Source: a virus. Taken from it: DNA of 37,643 nucleotides. A program made the translations under genes and the position numbers. Of this stretch, positions 26,285-33,667 are shown one piece after another. The stretch's first letter is position 1, and every line of letters starts with the position of its first letter. The DNA is taken from positions 1 to 37,643 of the IMG/VR virus record IMGVR_UViG_3300042863_001387; one strand, given 5' to 3'. Under the pieces are notes generated by a model, which saw nothing but the letters and a program-made list of their open reading frames with translations, was not told the origin of the DNA and ran no database searches.

Positions 26285-26871
26285 AAATTGCCGCCTAGCA
26301 TTAACGGTTGTCTGTATTCTTGGTGTAAATAATTACATCTTACTATCGAATCATCCGGCAATAACAATCTCTTATATAATAATTCCCAAGCATTTATATA
26401 GAAACATTTATTTTTCGCCGGTACTACGTACTCATCAAAATATCCATAACGAGTATTATTGTACTTACTCCAATGGAATCGACGTAGCAACTTAGTGTGT
26501 TTGCTATGTGTCAATGTGTAAAACTTCAATCTACCATTAGACTCATTGTATTTTATAACTTCATCTAACACTTCTCTTAATAAGTTGTTGTTGCCGGTGC
26601 TTCTATATAAAGTATAGAACCAACTTGGTTCCTCGACACTCTCATAGAATGATATTAAAGCTTTTACTATTCCATCTTCAACATATCCAAATGAATGATA
26701 ATTATTAAGATCGCTTAAATAGTTGGCACAAAATATGTCATAAGTTAACGCATTCAACCCCGTGTTTTCAACTTGATATATTTTAGCACTGTCAACACCC
26801 ATATATTTTGAGTGATTAAAAATGTTCCTAACTGCAATCGTATGTTCACTGGTTAATTTTACAACCGGCAT
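26281..26871 (-). CDS. GNAT-like acyltransferase (copy 2)
   Basis: A 196-residue protein. VVKLTSEHTIAVRNIFNHSK, SFGYVEDGIVKALISFYES and a C-terminal KLLRRFHWSKYNN are arranged as in GNAT proteins, but the CoA-binding glycine loop is not obvious. The start at 26871 is preferred because GGAG lies 6 nt upstream; it overlaps the PP-loop gene by 26 nt. Possible role: moving an acyl chain from the ACP to an amine. This is inferred from context. Confidence 0.55.
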   Translation of the reverse strand: MPVVKLTSEHTIAVRNIFNHSKYMGVDSAKIYQVENTGLNALTYDIFCANYLSDLNNYHSFGYVEDGIVKALISFYESVEEPSWFYTLYRSTGNNNLLREVLDEVIKYNESNGRLKFYTLTHSKHTKLLRRFHWSKYNNTRYGYFDEYVVPAKNKCFYINAWELLYKRLLLPDDSIVRCNYLHQEYRQPLMLGGNL

Positions 26872-27787
26872 ACTTTTCTCCAAATAGTTGAGTATAAACT
26901 TCATCAATAAAGATTCCGTCTAAACTAGATTCTAATCTTTTCATGTGACTGAGATACAAGGTGTTATACGTTTCACCATTAAAACCCATCAATTTTTCAT
27001 AGCCATGTGTTTTTACTTTATCTAAGATAGAAGGCATTAGCTCAGCAAGCACTTCATTTTTAGTGCTAACACTAGATGTCTTGTAGTTAAATCGATCTGT
27101 AATTAACCATTGAATTTTAGGATGAGCCAAATAATACCCCATCATTTCCGGTGTGTAGCTAAACCATTCATTCACTAACGGCACATTAAATTTTAAACTA
27201 AATCGCATTGCACTGGCATCTTCATTTTCTCTGAAACAATAATACCATTTGCCGCCAACTGGCGATGTATGTCTACGTAGCATCATTTCACCTCCCATAA
27301 CTGCAGGTAATTGCATTTTTCGAATATGATGATACACTGTGAGATATGCCATTTGTCTGCATTGAATATCGGCAGCAAATTCATATGCTTGCCCACTGTG
27401 ATAAAACTCTTTTACATCAAAGTCAATAGATTCTAATCTCAATCCCAAGTCATCCGTAATCCGCTTAGCCATTATGAAATCATCTACATTATAATCATTG
27501 GTAAATTTAATGAAAACAACTCTAGGAATTATACCTATATGTTTGAATGCCCTTAGCACTATTTCACTATCGGTACCACCGCTGAACATTACTACAAAAT
27601 CATTACCGTATTCTTTACTTATTAACTCTGCAACTCTATATTGCTCTTGCAGCCAATTGCTTGTTTTATAGTAGTCTGTGTCTATTTTACCAATAGATAC
27701 TTTAAATTTTTCATATGGATACTCTCGTATACCAAATAATCGATCACCAATGGTGTACCTTAGGTGATTGTTTAATGTGAAATTCAT
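26846..27787 (-). CDS. PP-loop ATPase, asparagine-synthetase-like (paralogue 4)
   Basis: A 313-residue protein. The PP-loop MFSGGTDSEIVLRAF (S69-S74), VVFIKFTNDYNVDDFIMAK, DFDVKEFYHSGQAYEF and PAVMGGEMMLRR align with paralogues 1 and 3. The FTNDYN block matches YENDYN in paralogue 3 and may contact the nucleotide or substrate. The gene overlaps the ACP gene by ATGA. Adenylation of a carboxylate next to a carrier protein suggests that the activated group may be loaded on or released from the ACP, though an amide-forming role is equally possible. Confidence 0.86.
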   Translation of the reverse strand: MNFTLNNHLRYTIGDRLFGIREYPYEKFKVSIGKIDTDYYKTSNWLQEQYRVAELISKEYGNDFVVMFSGGTDSEIVLRAFKHIGIIPRVVFIKFTNDYNVDDFIMAKRITDDLGLRLESIDFDVKEFYHSGQAYEFAADIQCRQMAYLTVYHHIRKMQLPAVMGGEMMLRRHTSPVGGKWYYCFRENEDASAMRFSLKFNVPLVNEWFSYTPEMMGYYLAHPKIQWLITDRFNYKTSSVSTKNEVLAELMPSILDKVKTHGYEKLMGFNGETYNTLYLSHMKRLESSLDGIFIDEVYTQLFGEKYAGCKINQ

Positions 27788-28002
27788 GCCATAATAGCCA
27801 TCAGATCACCGATAGTGCTTACAGTAGCTTCGTTGGTTATTTCAGTAGAGGTTATTTCTTCATAATAAATCTGCAACTCTACAACATCCAATGAATCTAG
27901 GCCGATATCTAATAGAACATCCGTCGGAGACAATGTAATATTTTTCTTAAAGATTTGTAATACATACTCTTCAATAAATTTAATTTTTTCTTGGTCTGTC
28001 AT
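27784..28002 (-). CDS. acyl carrier protein
   Basis: A 72-residue ACP-fold protein. DIGLDSLDVVELQ carries the phosphopantetheine site at Ser37, with the preceding acidic helix (DQEKIKFIEEYVLQIF) and the final helix typical for ACPs. It differs from host-like AcpP (usually DLGADSLDTVE), which argues for a dedicated carrier. Activation would need the host phosphopantetheinyl transferase, as none is seen here. It overlaps both neighbours by 4 nt, between an acyltransferase and a PP-loop ATPase. Confidence 0.92.
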   Translation of the reverse strand: MTDQEKIKFIEEYVLQIFKKNITLSPTDVLLDIGLDSLDVVELQIYYEEITSTEITNEATVSTIGDLMAIMA

Positions 28003-28547
28003 AAAGTAGTCCTATCTAATTCAATCACATACTGCTCTGTATAGTATATATTCTTTTTCCCAATCGGTTTGAACTTTCTATAGATATCAGGCCAATCATT
28101 GAACATAACTGTGCGTTTACCTTCGTGTGCTCTAATGAACCATTGATATATTGCACTATTATATGAGTTAGCAGTGATATACAGGTGCTGATAGTGAGTG
28201 GTATTTTCAATAATTTTAGGCAGTATATATTCTGCCATAAAGTATTTAGTACGGTATTTTGGCATTATATAGGCTCTAGTAAGGGCAAGTGCTACAGTAT
28301 GATCTAAGTCATATTCATTGTACCCGGCACTGCACACGTATTCACCATTATCTTCTAACACATAGTAGCAACCTTTCAGGTATCGGCCGGTGGAATCATT
28401 CAAAATATAAAAAATATTAGCGGGATCGCGGGAGTGATCCGGATGATAATTAGTAAACAGATTTGCATCCGTTATTCCTGCCAGAGAGGTTTGTAACATT
28501 TTCATTACAACCTCGTTAGATGCATCGTGAATCTGATGTAATTGCAT
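27999..28547 (-). CDS. GNAT-like acyltransferase (copy 3)
   Basis: A 182-residue protein. YLKGCYYVLEDNGEYVCSAGYNEYD (core strands) then TRAYIMPKYRTKYFMAEYILPKIIE (about 90-114), HLYITANSYNSAIYQWFIR fit a GNAT fold with a basic motif A (PKYRTK). It directly precedes the ACP gene (ATGA overlap). LuxI-type enzymes show that GNAT-fold proteins can take acyl chains from ACP, so an ACP-dependent N-acyltransfer is a reasonable guess. GGGCGG stands before the ATG. Confidence 0.6.
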   Translation of the reverse strand: MQLHQIHDASNEVVMKMLQTSLAGITDANLFTNYHPDHSRDPANIFYILNDSTGRYLKGCYYVLEDNGEYVCSAGYNEYDLDHTVALALTRAYIMPKYRTKYFMAEYILPKIIENTTHYQHLYITANSYNSAIYQWFIRAHEGKRTVMFNDWPDIYRKFKPIGKKNIYYTEQYVIELDRTTL

Positions 28548-28567
28548 TACACCGCCCGGCGGATACT

Positions 28568-29089
28568 TTACACCGCCACTTTACCGATAGCAGTTACTGC
28601 TGCTGCGATAAGTCCGATAGCCATCAGTTCTTGTAAGGGTACCCCGTCTGATTGTAATTGCTGATAATGCTGTTTCACTCTAGAGGGTGACTTACTTATA
28701 ATGCTGGCACATAATGAATACATTGTAAATTTCTTCTTAGACACGGCGTGTGGTGACTGGTCGTTATATGCATCAAGAATCATTCCAGACGATAGCAGTC
28801 GCATGGTATCATCTTCCGACATTTCAACATAGTTAAACCAAACACTATTAACACTTTCGTTCGCTGCTGCTATTTTCGCAGCTTTGCGTTCTGGTTTGCC
28901 GACCAAGACGCTGTTATGTTGAATCTCATACGCCAATTCACCGTTGCTATTACTAATAGCTGCTACTAACGCACAAGCGTGAGCATCTACTGGATCCAAC
29001 GCACTGTGATTGATCGCGGAATCTATTAGCTGACTAAGATCGCTCACGTGAGCCGGCAAGCTGCTTCTTACATCATCTACCCAATTCAT
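28568..29089 (-). CDS. all-helical protein, weakly AhpD-like
   Basis: A 173-residue, Ala- and Ser-rich helical protein. DPVDAHACALVAAISNSNGELAYE (about 36-60) and the C-terminal LQELMAIGLIAAAVTAIGKVAV resemble the helical bundle of AhpD/carboxymuconolactone decarboxylase proteins, but the catalytic CxxC is absent, so peroxidase activity is unlikely. It overlaps the zinc-motif gene by 4 nt and precedes the acyltransferase by 20 nt. It may belong either to the conserved phage block or to the biosynthetic block. Confidence 0.5.
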   Translation of the reverse strand: MNWVDDVRSSLPAHVSDLSQLIDSAINHSALDPVDAHACALVAAISNSNGELAYEIQHNSVLVGKPERKAAKIAAANESVNSVWFNYVEMSEDDTMRLLSSGMILDAYNDQSPHAVSKKKFTMYSLCASIISKSPSRVKQHYQQLQSDGVPLQELMAIGLIAAAVTAIGKVAV

Positions 29090-29406
29090 AGTATTTCCTT
29101 AGATTCGGGCTCAGTGGGTGGTAAGATACCATTGCTGGGATTTTTTCTAATGTCATCAACTTCTTGAAACATACGGCGTTCTTGCAGCGTTAGTCCATCT
29201 TTGTGTAAATGTCGTGGATTACCACATATGCCGCATCCTGGATTACCACAATCCATAGCGTGATGTTTAGCTAAACGGTGTGGCTGGTCTAGAAGTTTTT
29301 GCTGGACGGCGCCAGTTGCTTTGGCAATTTTTAATTGTTTGACAACGGTGTTGTCATCTTTGAGTAGTCTTCTACTATGTTTGATTTTGTCTTGTTCTGC
29401 GCTCAT
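29086..29406 (-). CDS. small zinc-motif protein conserved in phages
   Basis: A 106-residue protein. HHAMDCGNPGCGICGNPRH (about 48-66) provides His and Cys residues for one zinc site, and LTLQERRMFQEVDDI follows. I recall this C-x4-C-x2-C-NPR plus LT.QE pattern from conserved proteins of T4-like phages, function unknown. A basic N-terminal helix may bind nucleic acid. It sits in a coupled operon after the P-loop kinase. Confidence 0.72.
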   Translation of the reverse strand: MSAEQDKIKHSRRLLKDDNTVVKQLKIAKATGAVQQKLLDQPHRLAKHHAMDCGNPGCGICGNPRHLHKDGLTLQERRMFQEVDDIRKNPSNGILPPTEPESKEIL

Positions 29407-29407
29407 T

Positions 29408-29878
29408 TCAACTCACATATATAATTTTATCGAATCCTTCATCGATAGAAGGTTCTTCCCACTTACTAATCATTGTTTGTATTACAGTATCCGGGATCAC
29501 TTTTTCGGGCCTACTAGCTAATCTGATCAGCAACTCATCTGGTTCAGGTGTAGTGAACACTACCGCTATTTTTTCATATCTACTGGGTAGCATACGCAAT
29601 TTTTTTGCCCTAGACAGCACAGTGGTACTTGTTTGATCCCAAATGATATCATACTGCCTGTTTACAGCCCATAACACAGTATCCACCATATGATTGACAG
29701 CAGTGGGCATTATCCCTTCAAATACCTCACTGTATGGTTTACCAATTTTAGTAGCATAGGCTTCGACATAGGTATCAGTACTTGCTATGATAGTGTTACC
29801 CCAATCAAATTGTTGTGTGTGGCACCATGTGCTTTTACCTGAGGCCGGCACACCTACTAAAATGTATACTTTATTCAT
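29408..29878 (-). CDS. P-loop kinase, polynucleotide-kinase-like
   Basis: A 156-residue protein. GVPASGKSTWC (residues 8-18) is a Walker A motif; ASTDTYVE and IIWDQTSTT (about 84-92) correspond to the substrate-binding acidic motif of T4 PseT-type 5' kinases and AAA_33 proteins. RLASRPEK gives the lid arginines. It could repair cleaved tRNAs or DNA ends, consistent with the large tRNA array, but no phosphatase domain is fused. AAGGT lies just before the ATG, 3 nt after the iscU stop. Confidence 0.85.
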   Translation of the reverse strand: MNKVYILVGVPASGKSTWCHTQQFDWGNTIIASTDTYVEAYATKIGKPYSEVFEGIMPTAVNHMVDTVLWAVNRQYDIIWDQTSTTVLSRAKKLRMLPSRYEKIAVVFTTPEPDELLIRLASRPEKVIPDTVIQTMISKWEEPSIDEGFDKIIYVS

Positions 29879-29881
29879 ACC

Positions 29882-30262
29882 TTAATGCTTTGATCTATAA
29901 TCTGCTATCGCAGCCTTTATGGCGTCTTCGGCGAGGATTGAGCAGTGGATTTTGACTGGTGGGAGGGCAAGTTCTTCTGCGATGTGTGTGTTTCTAATTG
30001 TTGCTGCTTCGTCAAGCGACTTGCCTTTAATCCATTCAGTAACGAGACTTGATGAAGCAATTGCTGACCCGCACCCATACGTTTTAAATTTAGCATCTTT
30101 TATAACTCCTGTGATTGGATCTACTTTTATCTGAAGTCTCATCAGGTCTCCGCACGCCGGCGCTCCTACTAATCCTGTACCTATATTTTCTTCGTCTTTG
30201 GGAAAATTTCCTGCATTACGGGGATTTTCATAATGATCAATTACTGCGGCTGAATAACTCAT
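29882..30262 (-). CDS. iscU: Fe-S cluster scaffold IscU
   Basis: A 126-residue IscU/NifU-N protein, full length. Cluster ligands are in GAPACGD (Cys37 with Asp39), YGCGSAIASSS (Cys63) and KIHCS (Cys106). LPPVKIH contains the LPPVK site read by the HscA chaperone, so it can work with the host Isc machinery. It heads a run of tightly packed genes down to 24,113 that includes desaturases and oxygenases; radical SAM and P450 lie further on. A CATAAATA late octamer and an AAAGGA ribosome-binding site precede it. Confidence 0.95.
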   Translation of the reverse strand: MSYSAAVIDHYENPRNAGNFPKDEENIGTGLVGAPACGDLMRLQIKVDPITGVIKDAKFKTYGCGSAIASSSLVTEWIKGKSLDEAATIRNTHIAEELALPPVKIHCSILAEDAIKAAIADYRSKH

Positions 30263-30318
30263 AATAGTATTCCTTTATCACTGTATTTATGATTTAAACA
30301 CTAACCACTGTACTTATT

Positions 30319-30885
30319 TTAGTCGTCATCGTCTAGAACTATCCATCCCAATGTCAACAAATCAGCTTTAATTTCATCAGTGACGGTTCCTTCACCAACA
30401 TATTTCATCGTTGTTATATAATACTCTTGTTGTTCTTTACTCATCAAGGAAAATTGTTCATCATCGATTGCCTTGGAAGTATCCCTGATACCTGAACAAT
30501 ACCAGTCAATGTAGTCACCTTTTTCTTGCATATCGGCAATGATTCCGCCAGCCGAGCGCCACGAGCAACTCCAGCGTTGATCTTTAAGTAAAGACCATAC
30601 AGCATTTTGTACAAATTCTCGATTACACATTGCCGCATACAGATTTTGTGCATATGAATTACTTGTTCTTGTTTTTTCAAGAATCCATTCAGTGCTGCGG
30701 AGATCATTTTCCATGTTATTTTTTTGCCAGTCAGGTTCTTGTTCTTTTTGTCTGGTGTCCATTATCATTTTCTCCCACATTGTGATTACATCAATAGCAG
30801 TATTATCGCTCTTTTCTTCAGCCCTGGCAATAGCGTTGTTTATTAGAAAACTATGTCGTTCTGGACTGATAGAAAGATCACCCAA
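30319..30885 (-). CDS. conserved phage hypothetical protein
   Basis: A 188-residue protein. The C-terminal half has WSCSWRSAGGIIADMQEKGD and YIDWYCSGI, followed by an acidic end (WIVLDDDD); I recall this as a conserved block of T4-like phage proteins without known function. The N-terminal half is helical (AIARAEEKSDNTAIDVITMWE). The likely start is TTG at 30885, 9 nt after the holin stop with GAGAAC upstream; no ATG occurs until residue 36. Confidence 0.72.
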   Translation of the reverse strand: MGDLSISPERHSFLINNAIARAEEKSDNTAIDVITMWEKMIMDTRQKEQEPDWQKNNMENDLRSTEWILEKTRTSNSYAQNLYAAMCNREFVQNAVWSLLKDQRWSCSWRSAGGIIADMQEKGDYIDWYCSGIRDTSKAIDDEQFSLMSKEQQEYYITTMKYVGEGTVTDEIKADLLTLGWIVLDDDD

Positions 30886-30894
30886 TTTGTTCTC

Positions 30895-31218
30895 TTACTT
30901 AAAGAAAATCAATACCAATGCCATTGCTTGCAGCATAAACCCTACACCAATCGTTACGATGTTTAGTAAATCTTTAAGCAAGACTGCCCTAAAAAACAGC
31001 AATCCCAATGCCGCCCACAACATCAACACAATATCTACAGAAGGGGTCTTGTCAGTAAGACCTGTCATTAATGCCAAGATAGAGGGAATCGTTGCAGCGT
31101 GTAGGCAAATGTTAGTAAGCCAGCCCAGTGTATCAGCAGATATCTTACTGAATTTAGTGGTAATAAAAACGGTGATCGCCGTAACAATCGAGCTGACAAA
31201 GTTGTAAATGTGTTCCAT
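30895..31218 (-). CDS. holin-like membrane protein
   Basis: A 107-residue protein with three hydrophobic segments (about 6-20, 34-52 and 62-105) separated by short polar loops and few charges. Size, topology and the position directly after a cell-wall hydrolase (TAATG overlap at 31218) suggest a holin that releases or times the lytic enzyme. No family-specific motif is seen, so another small membrane protein is possible. Confidence 0.6.
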   Translation of the reverse strand: MEHIYNFVSSIVTAITVFITTKFSKISADTLGWLTNICLHAATIPSILALMTGLTDKTPSVDIVLMLWAALGLLFFRAVLLKDLLNIVTIGVGFMLQAMALVLIFFK

Positions 31219-31760
31219 TATTTTTTATTCCTGTAAAAAATGTGATTTCCGATTTTAGTAATTTTCTCGTATGGCCAAGCTGGACTTACATATACTGCGT
31301 GATAATATAAAGCATCACGCAAACTATCAAGTCTAAATCCCTCTAAAAGAACCTTTTTAGCTACAGCATAGCTTTCTTTATAAGCAGCGTCAATTGGTTT
31401 AGCCTTTTGAATTCCAGTACAGTACCAACTAAATTGGCATATTACTTTCTCCATAACAAAATTCTTTTGATACACCACTCCACAGATATCATTAGGAAAA
31501 TATGGGCTATCTACTCTATTCAATGTAACCTGAGCCACAGCAACTTTACCTTCAAATGTTTCGTGCCCGGCTTCTTTATATATATTCATAGCAAGACAAT
31601 CCAGGGTCCTATCCACATTTGTGGATGATACATACGATTTTGGTTTGTCTATTACAACTTCTTTTAATGTTCCAAACTTAAAAGTAATTACCGCGTTTAA
31701 CAAAAACGCTATCAACAACAAACCAAAAAGTCTATTGATTGCTTTAATGGAAAATTCCAT
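31218..31760 (-). CDS. SleB-type cell wall hydrolase (endolysin)
   Basis: A 180-residue protein. An N-terminal hydrophobic helix (residues 8-27) acts as a signal anchor. The Hydrolase_2/SleB domain starts DRTLDCLAMNIYKEAGHETFEGKVAVAQVTLNR with the catalytic Glu in YKEAGHE, then VVYQ..FVMEKVICQFSW and a C-terminal DALYYHAVYVSPAW. Such enzymes cut peptidoglycan glycan strands. Together with the holin-like gene it makes a lysis cassette. AAAGGAAG precedes the ATG, and an isolated TATAAT without a good -35 lies about 50 nt upstream. Confidence 0.9.
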   Translation of the reverse strand: MEFSIKAINRLFGLLLIAFLLNAVITFKFGTLKEVVIDKPKSYVSSTNVDRTLDCLAMNIYKEAGHETFEGKVAVAQVTLNRVDSPYFPNDICGVVYQKNFVMEKVICQFSWYCTGIQKAKPIDAAYKESYAVAKKVLLEGFRLDSLRDALYYHAVYVSPAWPYEKITKIGNHIFYRNKK

Positions 31761-31849
31761 TTTACTTCCTTTCTTAGGTTATGACAGGTATTAATTCATA
31801 CTAATCATTATAGCACAAAGGCTATGAGTTTGCTAGTAAAAAGGGTAAC

Positions 31850-33652
31850 CTATTGTACCCAGCAATCACAATTACATTTGATTACTTCATCAATTGCTTC
31901 TGCCACCGTGTAAATAGATGGCAACAGCGTAGCGGCTGTATAAGCCGCATTCAGCGTAACGGGCAACAGAGTTGTTGCTTTTGAGCCTGCTAAACTTCCG
32001 GGCTCTACTGCTTTTCCTGTATCGATTGGCAGGCCGCCGCCTGTTGCTACTCTAGGTCCTGCCCTGACCACAGCAATAGGGATAACGGGAACCCCTGGCT
32101 GAGTTCTCGGCACACCTTCAGTCCCGATACTCCCGCCACCGGACTGAAGCCCAACACCGCCAGTGCCTCCACCATTCAATGGTACTCTTGCAGGGCCAGT
32201 ACCATTCAATTCCGGGCCCAATAGATTAATACCTGCGACGTTTGTCCTAGCAGTATTGAGGATTTCTGCTATAGGAGATTGCTGACCTAGCACAGTAACA
32301 CCACTAGTCCCACCTGGGATCGGGCTAGTAACCATAAAGAGTTCGGTGTTAGGATCTACGTACCCAATTGGTACCGGAGTAATAACATTCCCTGCAGGGT
32401 CTAGCTGTGTAAGTATACTAGGTGTGGTGTAAGTTGTGATCGGTGAGTCAGGAGTACCGTTAATACCCACTACAGGTATTCCACTGATTGCTAGAGGCAG
32501 CGTGCCATTAGCAATCAACAACCGTTCAACTATGGGATCAAGCGCGCCGGCGATGTTATTATCTAACTCAATCCCTATTGCCCTTAATCTATATTGATTA
32601 CGCTCTTGACGCATCATAGCAACAATGCTTTGTCCACCCGGTAAAGTTAGGTTAGAAATAGCTTCTAGTGTTTGGGCTGTCATATGTGGCAACGTGTTCA
32701 GTGCTAGATATGGTATGGCATCTACAAACACATAGATTGATGTGGGGAACAAATTCAACCAGATATCTCGCGTAGTAGTTGGTACAGGTGGAAGACTTGT
32801 ATACCTAGCCCGTTGCTCTATCAACAATTGTGCCCCTGTAGCATCATACGCAGTATTCAAATCTAATGATAAAATAGGGCGTACGGTGCGGATGACTGCT
32901 ATTTCTGCATTAGCAGCATCAATGTATCCCTGAACAATACTATTAGAGAACGATCCTGTACCGGGAGGGTAAGCGATTGTTAAAGTAGGAACTGAACCTG
33001 AGGTAGCCGGAAAAGTAAGTCCATTGATAGATGTAACTCTACCAAAGTTAGTAATATTTGCATCATCAGTTCCTATAGAAGACGTAGGGGATGCCCAACT
33101 ACAAGTTACTGTCGGCGCTGATGCACCTTCTCGCCCATATCCTCCGCCTGAATCAGTGAGAGTTATACCTGATATAGAATAGTTGCCAAATCCATCTGGC
33201 CCGGTATATTGTACTGAGGCGGTTGCAAGTTCCCAAGTAACTGCGAGATACAATTGTTTATAGATGTTATATAGCGTAGCTGTTTCTATCGTTTGAATGC
33301 CTGAATAAATGTCTTGCCACATATACGGCAACCCGGACATACAACCAAAAAAGTCACTCATCGTATACGTGCCGGAGGCACCGCTACCCAGTGCTGTTAA
33401 ATTGTGTCCTGCCGCCGCTAGCGGTATGTTGGTAGGAACATTGGTCCCGTTAACCTGATCCAGCCCTTTAGTAGTCTCAATTGAGTACACTACCTGTGCA
33501 AAATTTTCAAAATTAACTGCCCTAATGTTTCTAATTTGTTGCATAGAAGCTGAGAACGCTCCCGCACTAGTGGCGATATCATCAGGCAATATGCCCTCTA
33601 AGAAGGATCCAAACCCCTCTGCTGCTACTTGAAAATTTAATGATTCAGCCAT
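31850..33652 (-). CDS. putative virion structural protein
   Basis: A 600-residue protein of unknown family. The N-terminal 150 residues are helical (FGSFLEGILPDDIATSAGAF), followed by Gly/Ser/Thr-rich beta-like sequence (VTCSWASPTSSIGTDDA), a helical middle (GGQSIVAMMRQERNQYRLRA) and a Gly/Pro-rich low-complexity stretch (NGGGTGGVGLQSGGGSIG); it ends CNCDCW. Composition, size and position after the PAAR and 462-residue genes support a virion role, perhaps tail spike or baseplate. It follows the upstream gene by 15 nt. Confidence 0.6.
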   Translation of the reverse strand: MAESLNFQVAAEGFGSFLEGILPDDIATSAGAFSASMQQIRNIRAVNFENFAQVVYSIETTKGLDQVNGTNVPTNIPLAAAGHNLTALGSGASGTYTMSDFFGCMSGLPYMWQDIYSGIQTIETATLYNIYKQLYLAVTWELATASVQYTGPDGFGNYSISGITLTDSGGGYGREGASAPTVTCSWASPTSSIGTDDANITNFGRVTSINGLTFPATSGSVPTLTIAYPPGTGSFSNSIVQGYIDAANAEIAVIRTVRPILSLDLNTAYDATGAQLLIEQRARYTSLPPVPTTTRDIWLNLFPTSIYVFVDAIPYLALNTLPHMTAQTLEAISNLTLPGGQSIVAMMRQERNQYRLRAIGIELDNNIAGALDPIVERLLIANGTLPLAISGIPVVGINGTPDSPITTYTTPSILTQLDPAGNVITPVPIGYVDPNTELFMVTSPIPGGTSGVTVLGQQSPIAEILNTARTNVAGINLLGPELNGTGPARVPLNGGGTGGVGLQSGGGSIGTEGVPRTQPGVPVIPIAVVRAGPRVATGGGLPIDTGKAVEPGSLAGSKATTLLPVTLNAAYTAATLLPSIYTVAEAIDEVIKCNCDCWVQ

Positions 33653-33667
33653 TGTGATTGATACTTT

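Noticed and set aside
14511-28547. O-antigen or capsule synthesis cluster, because PP-loop sugar amidotransferases occur in such clusters
   Set aside because: No glycosyltransferase, nucleotide-sugar enzyme or flippase is present; the rest is acyl and redox chemistry.
30444-30707. 87-codon minus-strand ORF
   Set aside because: It is a shifted frame inside the conserved 30319-30885 gene, which has the recognisable phage motif.
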